A DNA stretch of 64,000 bases from Bog-473 sp963742035 (GCA_963742035.1 CAVUKH010000001.1:248001-312000); one strand, 5' to 3'; shown: positions 25,520-34,834, counted from the stretch's first letter. Numbers and translations: made by a program. Notes: generated by a model not told the origin, from the letters alone.

Positions 25520-27757
25520 CTAGGACGAGGCGCCGGAGCTCAGGTTGTAGACGGTCACACCGCCCACGGTCTCGGCAGTGAAGTGCGACTCCACCCACGA
25601 CGTGATCTGCGACGCGTCGTCCGAGCTCCCACCGCCGGCCCCGCCGCCGAAGCCGCCGCCGCCGCCGAAGCCGCCAGCGCCGGCGATGAAGTAGTGGATC
25701 TTGCCCTCCGAGACGTACTGCTCGAACTGGGCCAGCGTCGGCGCGGGGTCGGTGCCGTTGAAGCCGCCGATGGCCATGACGGGCTCGCCGCTGCCCAGCT
25801 GGTACCCGGCTGCGTTGTTCGAGTTCACCGTGGCCGCCGCCCAGGTGTACCTGCCGGCGTCGGCTTGGAGGGCCTTGTCGAGCGCGGCGTTGGATTGGCT
25901 GGCGTTCAGGAACCCTGCACCACCACCACCGGCGGTGCCGCCCCCGAAGCCGGCGCCCCGACGGAACCCACCGCCGGGGCCGAACGAGGGTGCTCCGCCG
26001 GCGAAACCACCGGCGCCGGTGCCCGTCCCCGCTCCGGATCGGAACCCACCGGCGCCGGGGAAGCCTCCGCCCGGCGCACCGCCCGGGAATCCGCCACCAC
26101 CAAAGGCCCGGCGCGCGCCGGCACCGGGAAAGCCACCGGCGCCACCGGGGAATCCCCCGCCGGGACCACCGAAGCCGGCGGAGGCCGTCGGCGTCACAGA
26201 GGGAATCGCCCCCGTATGAGGCGTGGCCGCCGTGGCCACGGTCGAGAACAACGGCGCGGCGAGTGCGGCCCCGAGGCCGAGCGTCGCCACCAGCGCAACG
26301 GCGAGCTTGGGCACCTGACGCAGCAGCGGCAGAGCGAGTATGGCCACGACACCGAGTGCCCCGGCCACGGCCACGAAGGGACGCAGGGCGGGGAACCACT
26401 CGGAGGTGCGGCCGAGAAGGATGTAGCTCCAGACCACCGTCGCGGCCAGCCCTGCGGCCAGTCCGATGCGCCCGACCCAGGTGGTCCGACGCTCCCACAG
26501 ACCCATGGTGCCGATGCCGACGAGTGCACCGAGCGGGGGCGCGAGCGCCACGGTGTAGTAGGGGTGGATGATCCCCTGGGCCAGGCTGATGACGAGGCCG
26601 ATGCTCACCAGTGAGCCACCCCAGAGCAGGAGCCCGGCGCGCTCACGATCGGTGCGCCGGGCCCGCAGGGTGACGACGAGCAGGACGGCACCCATCACCA
26701 AGGCGCCCGGGAGCAGCCAGGACATCATGTTCCCGAACTCGGCGTTGAAGAGGCGCGTGAGGCCGGTCGGGCCCCACATGCTCCCGGCCACGCGTCCCCC
26801 GCCGACACTGCCCGACTCGCTGCCATCGAGCCGGCCGAACCCGTTGTAGCCGAAAATCAGGTTGAGGATGCTGTTGTTCTGCGAGCCGCCGACGTAGGGG
26901 CGGTCAGCCGCGGGTGTCAGAGCGACAATGGCCACCCACCACCCCGCCGCCACCACGACAGAGACACCCATGAGGAACGTCTGCCAGACCCGGCGCCACC
27001 ACCCTGTCGGCGCCGCTAGCAGGTACACGACAGCCATGACGGGGAGGATCAAGAAGGCCTGCATCATTTTGGTGATGAAGCCGAAGCCGATCAGCGCACC
27101 GGCGAGCACGAGCCATTTGGTCTGCGCCTTCTCGATGGCGCGCATGGTGGCGTAGGTCGCTGCCGTGAGCAGCAGCGCCAGCAAGGCGTCCGGGTTGTTG
27201 TAGCGGAACATCATTGCCGCCACCGGAGTGAGCGCCACGACGGCGCCGGCGAGGATCGCTGCCTGCGCGCTGAACCACCGGCGCACCGAGAGGTAGACCA
27301 GTCCGACCGTCGCGACACCCTCGAGGGCCTGCGGTGCCAGCATGCTCCACGAGTTGAGACCGAAGATCCGCGCCGAGATCTCCATCGGCCACAAGAAGGC
27401 CGGTGGCTTGTCGACGGTGATGAAGTTCGACGAATCGGACGACCCGAAGAACATCGCCTTCCAGCTTTTGGTCCCTGCCTGGACGGCGGCCGAGTAGAAC
27501 GAGTTGGCCCACCCGCTGGCGCCCAGGTCCCACAGATAGAGAACGGCCGTCGCCACGAGGAGCCCGAGCAAGGCGGGACGGACCCAGGCCGCGTCGCTCT
27601 CCTTGCCTCGTACGAAGCGGGCCACCCGGCCGCGGCGGGGGCCGGGCGGCCAGGACGTCGGAGCATCCTGCCCCGAGACGTCCGAGGGAGCGGCGAGCGT
27701 CTGCGGTGGCTCGAGGACGCCCACCGACGCCTCCGGTGTGGCTATGGGGTCGGTCAT
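25520..27757 (-). CDS. GT39/ArnT-like membrane glycosyltransferase with long Gly/Phe/Pro linker
   Basis: A 745-aa protein starting at ATG 27757, overlapping the GT2 stop (ATGA). About eleven membrane helices carry the GT-C motifs F-I-T-V-D-K-P-P, N-N-P-D-A-L-L and F-I-T-K-M-M-Q. An unusually long repetitive linker rich in G-G-F-P-G-G units (about residues 525-620, DNA 25915-26185) joins the membrane part to an extracellular domain (M-A-I-G-G-F-N-G-T-D-P-A-P-T-L). The protein is a paralogue of 12150-14342. Its partner GT2-GtrA gene directly upstream probably makes and flips the polyprenyl-phosphate sugar that it transfers, as proposed for B. subtilis YkcB/YkcC. Confidence 0.85.
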   Translation of the reverse strand: MTDPIATPEASVGVLEPPQTLAAPSDVSGQDAPTSWPPGPRRGRVARFVRGKESDAAWVRPALLGLLVATAVLYLWDLGASGWANSFYSAAVQAGTKSWKAMFFGSSDSSNFITVDKPPAFLWPMEISARIFGLNSWSMLAPQALEGVATVGLVYLSVRRWFSAQAAILAGAVVALTPVAAMMFRYNNPDALLALLLTAATYATMRAIEKAQTKWLVLAGALIGFGFITKMMQAFLILPVMAVVYLLAAPTGWWRRVWQTFLMGVSVVVAAGWWVAIVALTPAADRPYVGGSQNNSILNLIFGYNGFGRLDGSESGSVGGGRVAGSMWGPTGLTRLFNAEFGNMMSWLLPGALVMGAVLLVVTLRARRTDRERAGLLLWGGSLVSIGLVISLAQGIIHPYYTVALAPPLGALVGIGTMGLWERRTTWVGRIGLAAGLAATVVWSYILLGRTSEWFPALRPFVAVAGALGVVAILALPLLRQVPKLAVALVATLGLGAALAAPLFSTVATAATPHTGAIPSVTPTASAGFGGPGGGFPGGAGGFPGAGARRAFGGGGFPGGAPGGGFPGAGGFRSGAGTGTGAGGFAGGAPSFGPGGGFRRGAGFGGGTAGGGGAGFLNASQSNAALDKALQADAGRYTWAAATVNSNNAAGYQLGSGEPVMAIGGFNGTDPAPTLAQFEQYVSEGKIHYFIAGAGGFGGGGGFGGGAGGGSSDDASQITSWVESHFTAETVGGVTVYNLSSGASS

Positions 27758-28965
27758 CGAGCTCCCTCCATGGAGCCGGCGCCGGGGTGGGCGCTCGGCC
27801 GGAAGATCCAGGCCCGCAGGACGGCGAACCGGACGACAGCGGCGAACAGGTTGGCCACGGTGAGGGCCACGATCTCGACGAACAGCGCGGACGGTGCGAC
27901 CCAGTCGGCCACGACCAGTCCGAGCGTCGTCAGGCCAAGGCTCACCAGGTACAGGCCTCCGGCCACGGCGTAGAGCCGACCCCGGCGGGCCTGCCCGTCG
28001 GTGGTGCGGGAGAGCTCCCGGTGCACGGCGGTGTTGAACAGCGTGGCGATGGCCATGGCGACGGCGTTGGCCCCGAAGACACCGAGGAGCGGCCGCCAGG
28101 CGACGAAGAGGAAGAGGTACCCGAGGGTGGAGACGACGCCCACTCCGGCGAAGCGCAGGAGCTGGTCGGCCGCAACCTCGTTCGAACGGACGCGGCGCAG
28201 CCCCTTGGGCCGGCGAACCAGCATCCGCCAGACCCCGCGCAGGTCGTCGGCCGCCGTCGACACGATCTGTACCCGCGAATCGGGGTCGTCGACCCAGTCC
28301 ACCGGTACCTCGCCGATGCGCAGGCCGAGGCGCTCGGCCGTGACCAGCAGCTCCGTGTCGAAGAACCACTCGTTGTCCTCAACGAGCGGCAACAGCTTCG
28401 CCGCCGCATCGCGGCGCAGGGCCTTGAAACCGCACTGGGCATCGCTGAAGCGTCCCTGCAGGGTGAGCTTGAGCAACAGGTTGTACGCCCGCGAGATCAG
28501 CTCGCGTTTGGGTCCGCGCACGACGTGGGCACCGGGCGCGAGACGAGAGCCGATGGTCACGTCACGATGACCCGACAGCAGCGGCGCGACCAGCGGGAGC
28601 AGGGCGGGCAGGGAGGTCGAAAGATCGACGTCCATGTAGGCGACGACCGGCGCCTCGCTGGTCGACCATGCCGCGCGCAGTGCATAGCCGCGGCCCTTGC
28701 GGGGCAGGTGCATGGCGGCCACGCCGCGCATGGTGGCGGCCAGCTGGTGCGCCACCTGATCGGTGTCGTCTGTGCTGGCGTTGTCGACCACGGTGACCAG
28801 CGCGCGGAATGGGAACGATTCGTCGAGGAACGTACGCAGGGCGGTGATGCGCTCGGCCAGCTGTTCGGCCTCGTTGTAGACCGGCACGACGATCTCGACA
28901 TCGAGCGGGACGCGGCGGGGGTCGACGTCGGCTTCGAAGGGGGCCAGGGCTGTCATGCCAGGCAT
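27754..28965 (-). CDS. GT2 polyprenyl-phosphate glycosyltransferase fused to GtrA domain
   Basis: About 403 aa from ATG 28965 (GTG 29037 and ATG 28956 are alternatives). The N-terminal 230 residues are a GT2 domain: E-I-V-V-P-V-Y-N-E, D-N-A-S-T-D-D-T, Y-M-D-V-D-L-S-T (DxD-like) and Q-C-G-F-K-A-L. The C-terminal 130 residues hold four helices of GtrA type (L-L-R-F-A-G-V-G-V-V-S-T). The two steps, loading a sugar on polyprenyl phosphate and membrane translocation, appear to be on one chain. It lies in a row with RR, HK and GT39 genes in the same direction. Confidence 0.86.
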   Translation of the reverse strand: MPGMTALAPFEADVDPRRVPLDVEIVVPVYNEAEQLAERITALRTFLDESFPFRALVTVVDNASTDDTDQVAHQLAATMRGVAAMHLPRKGRGYALRAAWSTSEAPVVAYMDVDLSTSLPALLPLVAPLLSGHRDVTIGSRLAPGAHVVRGPKRELISRAYNLLLKLTLQGRFSDAQCGFKALRRDAAAKLLPLVEDNEWFFDTELLVTAERLGLRIGEVPVDWVDDPDSRVQIVSTAADDLRGVWRMLVRRPKGLRRVRSNEVAADQLLRFAGVGVVSTLGYLFLFVAWRPLLGVFGANAVAMAIATLFNTAVHRELSRTTDGQARRGRLYAVAGGLYLVSLGLTTLGLVVADWVAPSALFVEIVALTVANLFAAVVRFAVLRAWIFRPSAHPGAGSMEGAR

Positions 28966-29049
28966 GTTGCCCGTGCCGTCTCCGGACTCCGTGAAGCCCG
29001 GCTGTGGATCCGATGTGAATCTCGCACGGCGCGACACCTGCAGGCCTGG

Positions 29050-30630
29050 TCAGGCGGTCGGCGGGGACGGCTGGCTCGCGGAGGCGGGTTCCTGGTCGGG
29101 CCGGATGGGGCTGACCGGGATCAGGACGGTGACGACCAACCCCTGGCCGGGTGACGACGCGGCCGAGACGGTCCCGCCGTGGGCCGTCACGATGGCGGCC
29201 ACGATGGAGAGTCCCAGCCCGCTGCCGCCGCCGGTCCGGGCCCGGGCGGGGTCGGCGCGGTAGAAGCGCTCGAAGACGCGCCGAGCCTCCTCGTCGGCCA
29301 TACCGGGGCCGGTGTCGCGTACCTCGATCTGCGCCTGGTCGCCCAAGAGGTCCACCTGCACCGTGGCGGTCGTTCCGGCTGGCGTGTGCGCCCTGACGTT
29401 GGCCAGCAGGTTGTCGAGGACCTGGCGCAGACGATCCTTGTCACCGGTGATCTCGACCGGCCGCGTGGCGGAGAACTGCACGGGCCACTCCGGTCCCACC
29501 GCGGCAGCGGTGCGCACCGCTTCGGAGGCCAGCGCGACCAGCTCGACGGGCGCCATCTCCATCGGCACCCCCTCATCGAGGCGGGCCAAGGTCAGCAGAT
29601 CGTTGACCAAGCGGTCCATGCGCGCGGTCTCCGTCCGGATGCCCGAGACGATGCGGGGCACATCATCGGGGTGTTGGGAGCCTCCCCGCTCAAAGAGCTC
29701 GGCGTAGGCCGACACGGCGGCGATGGGCGTACGGAGCTCGTGCGAGGCGTCGGCCACGAACTGGCGCAGGTGCTGCTCGTTCTCGCGCAAACGCGACTCC
29801 GACGCCACACGCGCCGAGAAGGCCGCCTGAATCCGCTCGAGCATCACGTTGAGGGCGCGGGCCAATCGGCCGACCTCCGTCGCCTGATCGGCTCCCGGCA
29901 CGCGCTGGTCGAGATCACCGGCTGCGATGGAGTCGGCGGTGCGTTCGACGTCTTCCAGCGGGCGCAGGCCGAGCCGGACCAACCACCAGCCGCCGGCCAG
30001 TGCGAGCACGAGCGCGCCCGCCGTCACCGCAAGCTCTGTCAGGAAGAGCGTGTGCAGGGTGCTGTTCTGGTCGACGAGCGGTTGTGCTTGGACCTGCACC
30101 AGATTGCCGGTGAGCTTTTCGGCGCGCACCCGGAAGCTCGGACCGCCGGGAGAGACGGAGCCGGTGGTGAAGTTCACAACCTGCGAGCCGTCGGGCTGGG
30201 TCGTGAACCCCGTGATGGGCACCGGAAGCTGGGGGCGGTACGGGTGGTCGTCGACATAGGCAGGGCACTCCACGCCGTTGACCACCGTGCTCTTGCCCGC
30301 GGTCACCACCGCGAAGTAGCTGACGGAGAAGATGTTGGGAAAGCCGCCGGTACCGGGGGCGGGGCTCGTGCCGCTGTTCCCACTGTTGCCGCTGGTGCCG
30401 GTGTTCCCGCTGTCAGCGTCGGCGTCGCCCCCGCCGCCTTGCGGAAGGCAGCCGTTGAAGACGAGACCGTTCGGCGTCCGCGTCAGGTGGTTCGGGTGCT
30501 GCGCCAGCTGCTGGTCGACCTGGTTGTAGAGCGAGGTGCGTAACGCCGAGTAGGTGGCGAAGTCCGCCACCACCAACGCCACGATGGCGATCAGCCCGAC
30601 CGCGACCAGCAAGCGCAGCCGGAGTGACAC
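29050..30630 (-). CDS. Sensor histidine kinase
   Basis: A 526-aa membrane kinase whose GTG start (30630) immediately follows the response-regulator stop. A first helix (8-28), an extracellular region with a Gly/Asn/Ser/Thr-rich insert (about 70-95), a second helix (about 200-222) and HAMP precede the HisKA box F-V-A-D-A-S-H-E-L-R-T-P. The ATPase domain has N-L-L-A-N, D-T-G-P-G-M and G-G-S-G-L-G-L. It would phosphorylate the regulator at 30631-31344. Because both glycosyltransferase genes follow it in the same direction, control of envelope glycosylation is a reasonable inference. Confidence 0.93.
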   Translation of the reverse strand: MSLRLRLLVAVGLIAIVALVVADFATYSALRTSLYNQVDQQLAQHPNHLTRTPNGLVFNGCLPQGGGGDADADSGNTGTSGNSGNSGTSPAPGTGGFPNIFSVSYFAVVTAGKSTVVNGVECPAYVDDHPYRPQLPVPITGFTTQPDGSQVVNFTTGSVSPGGPSFRVRAEKLTGNLVQVQAQPLVDQNSTLHTLFLTELAVTAGALVLALAGGWWLVRLGLRPLEDVERTADSIAAGDLDQRVPGADQATEVGRLARALNVMLERIQAAFSARVASESRLRENEQHLRQFVADASHELRTPIAAVSAYAELFERGGSQHPDDVPRIVSGIRTETARMDRLVNDLLTLARLDEGVPMEMAPVELVALASEAVRTAAAVGPEWPVQFSATRPVEITGDKDRLRQVLDNLLANVRAHTPAGTTATVQVDLLGDQAQIEVRDTGPGMADEEARRVFERFYRADPARARTGGGSGLGLSIVAAIVTAHGGTVSAASSPGQGLVVTVLIPVSPIRPDQEPASASQPSPPTA

Positions 30631-31344
30631 TCAAGCCGCTCCGCTGGCCGACTCCGGCTCCCGCAGCGTGTAGCCGACGAGACGGATGGTATGGATGAGC
30701 GGTGGCCCGAACTTCTCGAGCTTCTTGCGCAGGTAGCTGACGTAGGTCTCGACGACGTTGCCGTCGCCGCCGAAGTCGTAGTGCCAGACGTGATCGAGGA
30801 TCTGCGCCTTGGACAGCACGTGGCGTGGGTTCAGCATGAAGTAGCGCAGCAGGTTGAACTCGGTCGCGGTGAGGTTGATGGCGCTCCCACCTCGGCGCAC
30901 CTCGTGCGCGCTCTCGTCCAGCTCGAGGTCCGAGAAACGCAGGATCCCGTCGTCCTCGGGTTCGTAGCCGGTGCGACGCAGGATGGCATGCACCCGGGCG
31001 ATCACCTCGGCCAGTGCGAAGGGCTTGGTCACGTAGTCGTCGCCTCCGACGGTGAGCCCGGCCAACTTGTCCTGCAGCGTGTCGCGGGCCGTCAAGAAGA
31101 GGACGGGCACCCGCAGCCCGTCCGAGCGCAGCCGCCGGGTCACTTCGAGCCCGTCCAGATCGGGCAGCATGACGTCGAGGATGACCAGGTCGGGGGGGTC
31201 CTCCTGCGCCAGCGCCAGCGCCTTGCGCCCGGTCATCGCTTCGTCGACCGTGAACCCCTCGTAGCGCAGCGACGTCGCCACCGCATCCACGATCGAGGGC
31301 TCGTCGTCAACCACCAGTACCCGCGGTCCGTTGTCAGTCTTCAC
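30631..31344 (-). CDS. OmpR-family response regulator
   Basis: A 237-aa protein from GTG 31344, with GGAGG nine bases upstream. The receiver has D-D-E, phospho-acceptor Asp57 in L-V-I-L-D-V-M-L-P and Lys in Y-V-T-K-P-F. The C-terminal winged helix includes L-T-A-T-E-F-N-L-L and V-E-T-Y-V-S-Y-L-R-K-K-L. It resembles TrcR-like actinobacterial regulators in sequence style. It is the first gene of the RR-HK-GT2-GT39 series and lies 88 bp from cinA. Confidence 0.93.
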   Translation of the reverse strand: MKTDNGPRVLVVDDEPSIVDAVATSLRYEGFTVDEAMTGRKALALAQEDPPDLVILDVMLPDLDGLEVTRRLRSDGLRVPVLFLTARDTLQDKLAGLTVGGDDYVTKPFALAEVIARVHAILRRTGYEPEDDGILRFSDLELDESAHEVRRGGSAINLTATEFNLLRYFMLNPRHVLSKAQILDHVWHYDFGGDGNVVETYVSYLRKKLEKFGPPLIHTIRLVGYTLREPESASGAA

Positions 31345-31432
31345 TTGGCCCTACCTCCCTGGCGCACACGGTCGCGCCCCGGCTTGCCCTTCCAGTGTGA
31401 CCCCCCTGTGGGCCCCCTGTGAACGCGGCTGC

Positions 31433-32701
31433 TCAGGTGGTATGGGCGTCGAGGGCGCGTCGGAGCAGGTCAAGAGCCGAAATGGCCCCGTACTGCCGCA
31501 CGCGTTCCCGGTCGCCCGGGACACGCAACGCACGGGTCTGGGCGGGCTGACCCGGGAGGTGCAGGCCCACGAAGACCGTGCCCGGGGCCACGCCCTCCTG
31601 GTCGTCCGGCCCGGCGACACCGGTGATGCCGAGCCCGACGTCGGCCCCGGTCACCCGGGCGGCACCTTCGGCCATGGCGGCGGCGGCGGCTTCGGTGACC
31701 ACCGGGCCGACGGGCACGCCCAGGACGTCGAACTTGACCTGCGAGTCGTAGGCCACGACACCGCCGCGGAACCACGACGATGCGCCGGCCACGTTGACAA
31801 GCCGAGAAGCGATGAGGCCACCGGTCAGCGACTCGGCGACGCCGAACGTCAGGCCGTGGGCAAGGAGACGGGCGGCCACCGCGACCTCCATGGACTCGTC
31901 GTCGACCCCGAAGACGATGTCGCCGAGGCGCTCCTCTATGGCGCGCCGCACCTCGCCGTCCTCCTTGTCCAACAGCGCGGTGACGTCCTCGGGCGTGCGG
32001 GCCCGGGCGGTGATACGCACCTTGATCCCCTCGATGCCCGACGCCAGGAAGGCCAGCGTGACATCGCCGGCGGCATCGAGCGCGTCGATGCGGTCCTGCA
32101 GGGACTCGGCCAGTCCGGACTCGCTGGCGCCCCACGTGCGCAGGACGCGGCTGGCGATGACACCGCTTTCCTCGCCGCTCTCGGCCATGCGGGCCCGCAG
32201 GTCGGGGAGGATGCCGCGCTCGAACATCTCTGCCATTTCGTAGGGGACGCCGGGAACCGCGTACACCACCTTGTTCCCGACCGGGCAGACGAGGCCGGGG
32301 GCGGTGCCGGCAACCTGAGGGATGATGGCGGCTCCCCGAGGCACATCGGCCTGACGCGCGTTGTTCTCCGTCATGGTCCGTCCCCGGGCCTCGAAGAAGC
32401 CCGCGATGACGTCCACGATGGCCTGGTCGCGCACCAGCGGCTCCCCCATCACCTCGGCGATGGCCTCGCGGGTGATGTCGTCCTGAGTCGGTCCGAGCCC
32501 GCCGCACACGATGACGCCGTCGCTCCGGGCCAGGGCCGTGCGCAACGCAAGGGTGATGCGGTCGTGGTTGTCGCCGACGGCCTGATGGAAATGCGAGGCA
32601 ACTCCGTTGGCGGCCAGGTGCTCACCCAGCCAGGCGGAATTGGTATCGGCGATCTGGCCCAGCAACAGCTCGGTCCCCACCGCCACGATCTCGATTCTCA
32701 C
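31433..32701 (-). CDS. cinA: CinA family protein (competence/damage-inducible; NMN amidase domain)
   Basis: A 422-aa protein. GTG 32701 is used because the next upstream in-frame valine codon is GTC. The N-terminal MoaB/COG1058 domain begins R-I-E-I-V-A-V-G-T-E-L-L-L-G and includes G-G-L-G-P-T-Q-D-D. The C-terminal domain has A-E-S-L-T-G-G, T-G-V-A-G-P-D and matches nicotinamide-nucleotide amidase. It lies 10 bp after pgsA in the conserved order rimO-pgsA-cinA that in actinobacteria commonly precedes recA. Confidence 0.93.
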   Translation of the reverse strand: MRIEIVAVGTELLLGQIADTNSAWLGEHLAANGVASHFHQAVGDNHDRITLALRTALARSDGVIVCGGLGPTQDDITREAIAEVMGEPLVRDQAIVDVIAGFFEARGRTMTENNARQADVPRGAAIIPQVAGTAPGLVCPVGNKVVYAVPGVPYEMAEMFERGILPDLRARMAESGEESGVIASRVLRTWGASESGLAESLQDRIDALDAAGDVTLAFLASGIEGIKVRITARARTPEDVTALLDKEDGEVRRAIEERLGDIVFGVDDESMEVAVAARLLAHGLTFGVAESLTGGLIASRLVNVAGASSWFRGGVVAYDSQVKFDVLGVPVGPVVTEAAAAAMAEGAARVTGADVGLGITGVAGPDDQEGVAPGTVFVGLHLPGQPAQTRALRVPGDRERVRQYGAISALDLLRRALDAHTT

Positions 32702-32711
32702 GGCGGTGACC

Positions 32712-33317
32712 TTACGGGGCGGCCGGCCGATGGAGCGCACGCCGGCCGTCGAGCAGGTACTCCGCGCCGGTGTAGATCGTCAGGGCGCAGGCGAACCAGA
32801 TGGCGGCGACCTGCAGCGTGTGCTGGTGGGCCAGCGGAGGGATGATGACCGTGCCGATCGCCAGGTCCTGCACCAGCGTCTTGACCTTGGCCGACCTGCG
32901 CGCAGGGATCGACACGCCACGGCGACCGACCCAGGAGCGGTAGCCCTGCATACCGACCTCGCGGACAGTGATGAGGATGACCGGCAGCCAGGGCAGATGG
33001 CCCTGCACGGACAGTGTGATCATGGCGGCGAGCACGCACGCCTTGTCGGCCAGCGGGTCGAGGAATGCGCCCGAACGGGTGGTGCCGTGGCGGCGGGCCA
33101 TGTAGCCATCGAGCCCGTCGCTCGCGGCGAGGAGGAACCCGACGACGACGTTGATCCAGGACGCGCCCCAGGCGACGAGCATGAGCACGTAGACCGGAGC
33201 GGCCAGCAGCCGGGCCACCGTGACCGCGTTGGCCGGCGTCACGAGCGCACTCGGTCCGAAAGTGAACTGCGGCTGCGGGTGCGGCTGCGGTGCCGGCTCG
33301 TGCGTGGCTTCGCTCAC
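32712..33317 (-). CDS. pgsA: CDP-alcohol phosphatidyltransferase, PgsA type
   Basis: A 201-aa membrane protein from GTG 33317, overlapping the rimO stop. The CDP-alcohol transferase motif D-G-L-D-G-Y-M-A-R-R ... G-A-F-L-D-P-L-A-D-K is intact with its four Asp residues. It transfers a phosphatidyl group from CDP-diacylglycerol, most likely to glycerol-3-phosphate. The first 25 residues are a His/Pro/Gln-rich cytosolic tail. Position between rimO and cinA supports PgsA rather than a phosphatidylinositol synthase. Confidence 0.9.
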   Translation of the reverse strand: MSEATHEPAPQPHPQPQFTFGPSALVTPANAVTVARLLAAPVYVLMLVAWGASWINVVVGFLLAASDGLDGYMARRHGTTRSGAFLDPLADKACVLAAMITLSVQGHLPWLPVILITVREVGMQGYRSWVGRRGVSIPARRSAKVKTLVQDLAIGTVIIPPLAHQHTLQVAAIWFACALTIYTGAEYLLDGRRALHRPAAP

Positions 33318-34720
33318 GCGGTGCCGCCTCCTGCGGACGTGCCGGCCGGGACCCGACCCCGATGCCCATCGGCGGCGCGGACGGCGTACAGGTCGGGGCC
33401 CGCCGCACAGGTGATGGTGACGTCGACGAGGCTGCCCACCGTCAGGGCGGCGGACAGGTGCACGATGCCGTCGATCTCCGGCGCCTCGTGCACGGTGCGG
33501 CCCTGGCCCGGCGCGTCGACGAGGACCTGGCGGGTGGCACCGATGAGCGCGTCGCGCTTGACCGCTGTGATGTCGTCCTGCAGCTCGGCGCACTCGCGCA
33601 GCCGCTCGAGCGCGAGCTCGGGCGGCACCTGCTCCTGCAGGCCGGCGGCGTGGGTCCCGTCCTCACGTGAGTACGGGAAGAAGCCGGCCCAGTCGAGCTG
33701 CGCCGCCGAGAGGAACTCGAGGAGGAGGTCATGGTCGCGCTCCGTCTCGCCCGGGTATCCGAGGATGAACGAGGAGCGGAAGGTGGCCTCGGGATCGGCC
33801 GTCCTGATGTCGTCGATACGGCGCAGGAAGCGGTCGCCGTCACCCCAGCGGCGCATGCCGGCCAGCAGCGGACGCGACACGTGTTGCAGCGAGAGATCGA
33901 AGTACGGGACGCCCGTGGCCAGGACGGTGTCGATCAACTCGTCCGTGAGCCCCGAGGGGTACAGGTAGAGCAGCCGCGTGCGCTCGACACGGGTCGACAC
34001 GGCGCGAGTGAGCGCTGCGATGGGCGATGGGCCGTTCGCAATGCGGGTGCGCCGGCCCGGTCCCGAACGATCCCTGCCGTAGGAGGCCAGGTCCTGCGCC
34101 ACGAGAACGATCTCGCGCAGGGGCGGCGCACCCTCGGCTGGTGTGCGAAGGGCGTCGACCTCGGCCAGGATGTCACCGGTCGAGCGGGATCGCTGCTTGC
34201 CCCGGAACGACGGGATGGCACAGAAGCCGCAGATGCGATCGCACCCCTCGGCCACCTTCACATAGGCCCATGGGGCGCTGGCCGCAGGCCGGGGCAGTTC
34301 CAGGAGGTCGAAGCCGTTCGTCGCCGGCGCCGGCCCCTCGGCTGGAGGCCGCAGCGTGAGGGTCACGGGGACGGCTGCGACGGTCGCGGCGGTGAGGGGA
34401 CCGGTCAACTCGGTCCCAAAGCCGGCCACGAGATCGACCTCGGGCAGGGCGTCGCGCAACTCGTCTCCGTACCGCTCCGCCATGCAACCGGTCACGACCA
34501 GGCGTGCGCCCGACCGGCGGCGGTCGGCCAGGGTGAGGACGGTGTCGATCGATTCCTGCCGGGCGGCGTCAATGAAGGCACACGTGTTGACCACGACGAG
34601 GTCGGCCGCCTCCGCCTCCGGGGCGCGGCCGTACCCCTGCGCAGCGAGATAGCCCTCCAGCTTGTCGGAGTCGACCTGGTTCTTCGGGCACCCAAGGGTC
34701 TGCAGCCAATAGAGGCCCAC
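33314..34720 (-). CDS. rimO: Ribosomal protein S12 methylthiotransferase RimO
   Basis: A 468-aa radical-SAM methylthiotransferase. GTG 34720 is chosen: GAGGAG lies 11 bases upstream and homology starts Y-W-L-Q-T-L-G-C-P-K-N. N-terminal UPF0004 cysteines are in L-G-C-P, N-T-C-A-F and T-G-C-M-A-E. The radical-SAM cluster is C-D-R-I-C-G-F-C (C-x3-C-x2-C). The C-terminal TRAM-like part follows. C-P-K-N-x-V-D and the overall length favour RimO over MiaB. It heads the leftward rimO-pgsA-cinA unit. Confidence 0.93.
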   Translation of the reverse strand: MGLYWLQTLGCPKNQVDSDKLEGYLAAQGYGRAPEAEAADLVVVNTCAFIDAARQESIDTVLTLADRRRSGARLVVTGCMAERYGDELRDALPEVDLVAGFGTELTGPLTAATVAAVPVTLTLRPPAEGPAPATNGFDLLELPRPAASAPWAYVKVAEGCDRICGFCAIPSFRGKQRSRSTGDILAEVDALRTPAEGAPPLREIVLVAQDLASYGRDRSGPGRRTRIANGPSPIAALTRAVSTRVERTRLLYLYPSGLTDELIDTVLATGVPYFDLSLQHVSRPLLAGMRRWGDGDRFLRRIDDIRTADPEATFRSSFILGYPGETERDHDLLLEFLSAAQLDWAGFFPYSREDGTHAAGLQEQVPPELALERLRECAELQDDITAVKRDALIGATRQVLVDAPGQGRTVHEAPEIDGIVHLSAALTVGSLVDVTITCAAGPDLYAVRAADGHRGRVPAGTSAGGGTA

Positions 34721-34806
34721 GCGTTCACACACTCCTCGCACCAGGCCGGGAGCCGTCGGGGCGACGAACCCGGCAGGCCCACCCGGGTAGGCCAACCATC
34801 CGGATC

Positions 34807-34827
34807 GTCGGGCACCAGGTGCCCGAC
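34807..34827 (-). terminator. Strong hairpin 3' of tRNA-Ser
   Basis: GTCGGGCAC (34807-34815) and GTGCCCGAC (34819-34827) form a perfect 9-bp stem with a three-base loop. It starts 7 bases after the tRNA 3' end in the direction of transcription. No T-run follows. It would end the tRNA transcript before rimO. Confidence 0.55.
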
Positions 34828-34834
34828 TCCCGAG

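Noticed and set aside
25900..26190. Tandem GC-rich repeats resembling a minisatellite or CRISPR-like array
   Set aside because: The repeats are short and imperfect, follow codon phase and encode the Gly-Phe-Pro linker; there are no unique spacers.
27758..28369. In-frame extension of the GT39-type gene into the GT2 gene
   Set aside because: The real start ATG 27757 overlaps the GT2 stop, and the upstream part is an alternate frame of the GT2-GtrA coding sequence.
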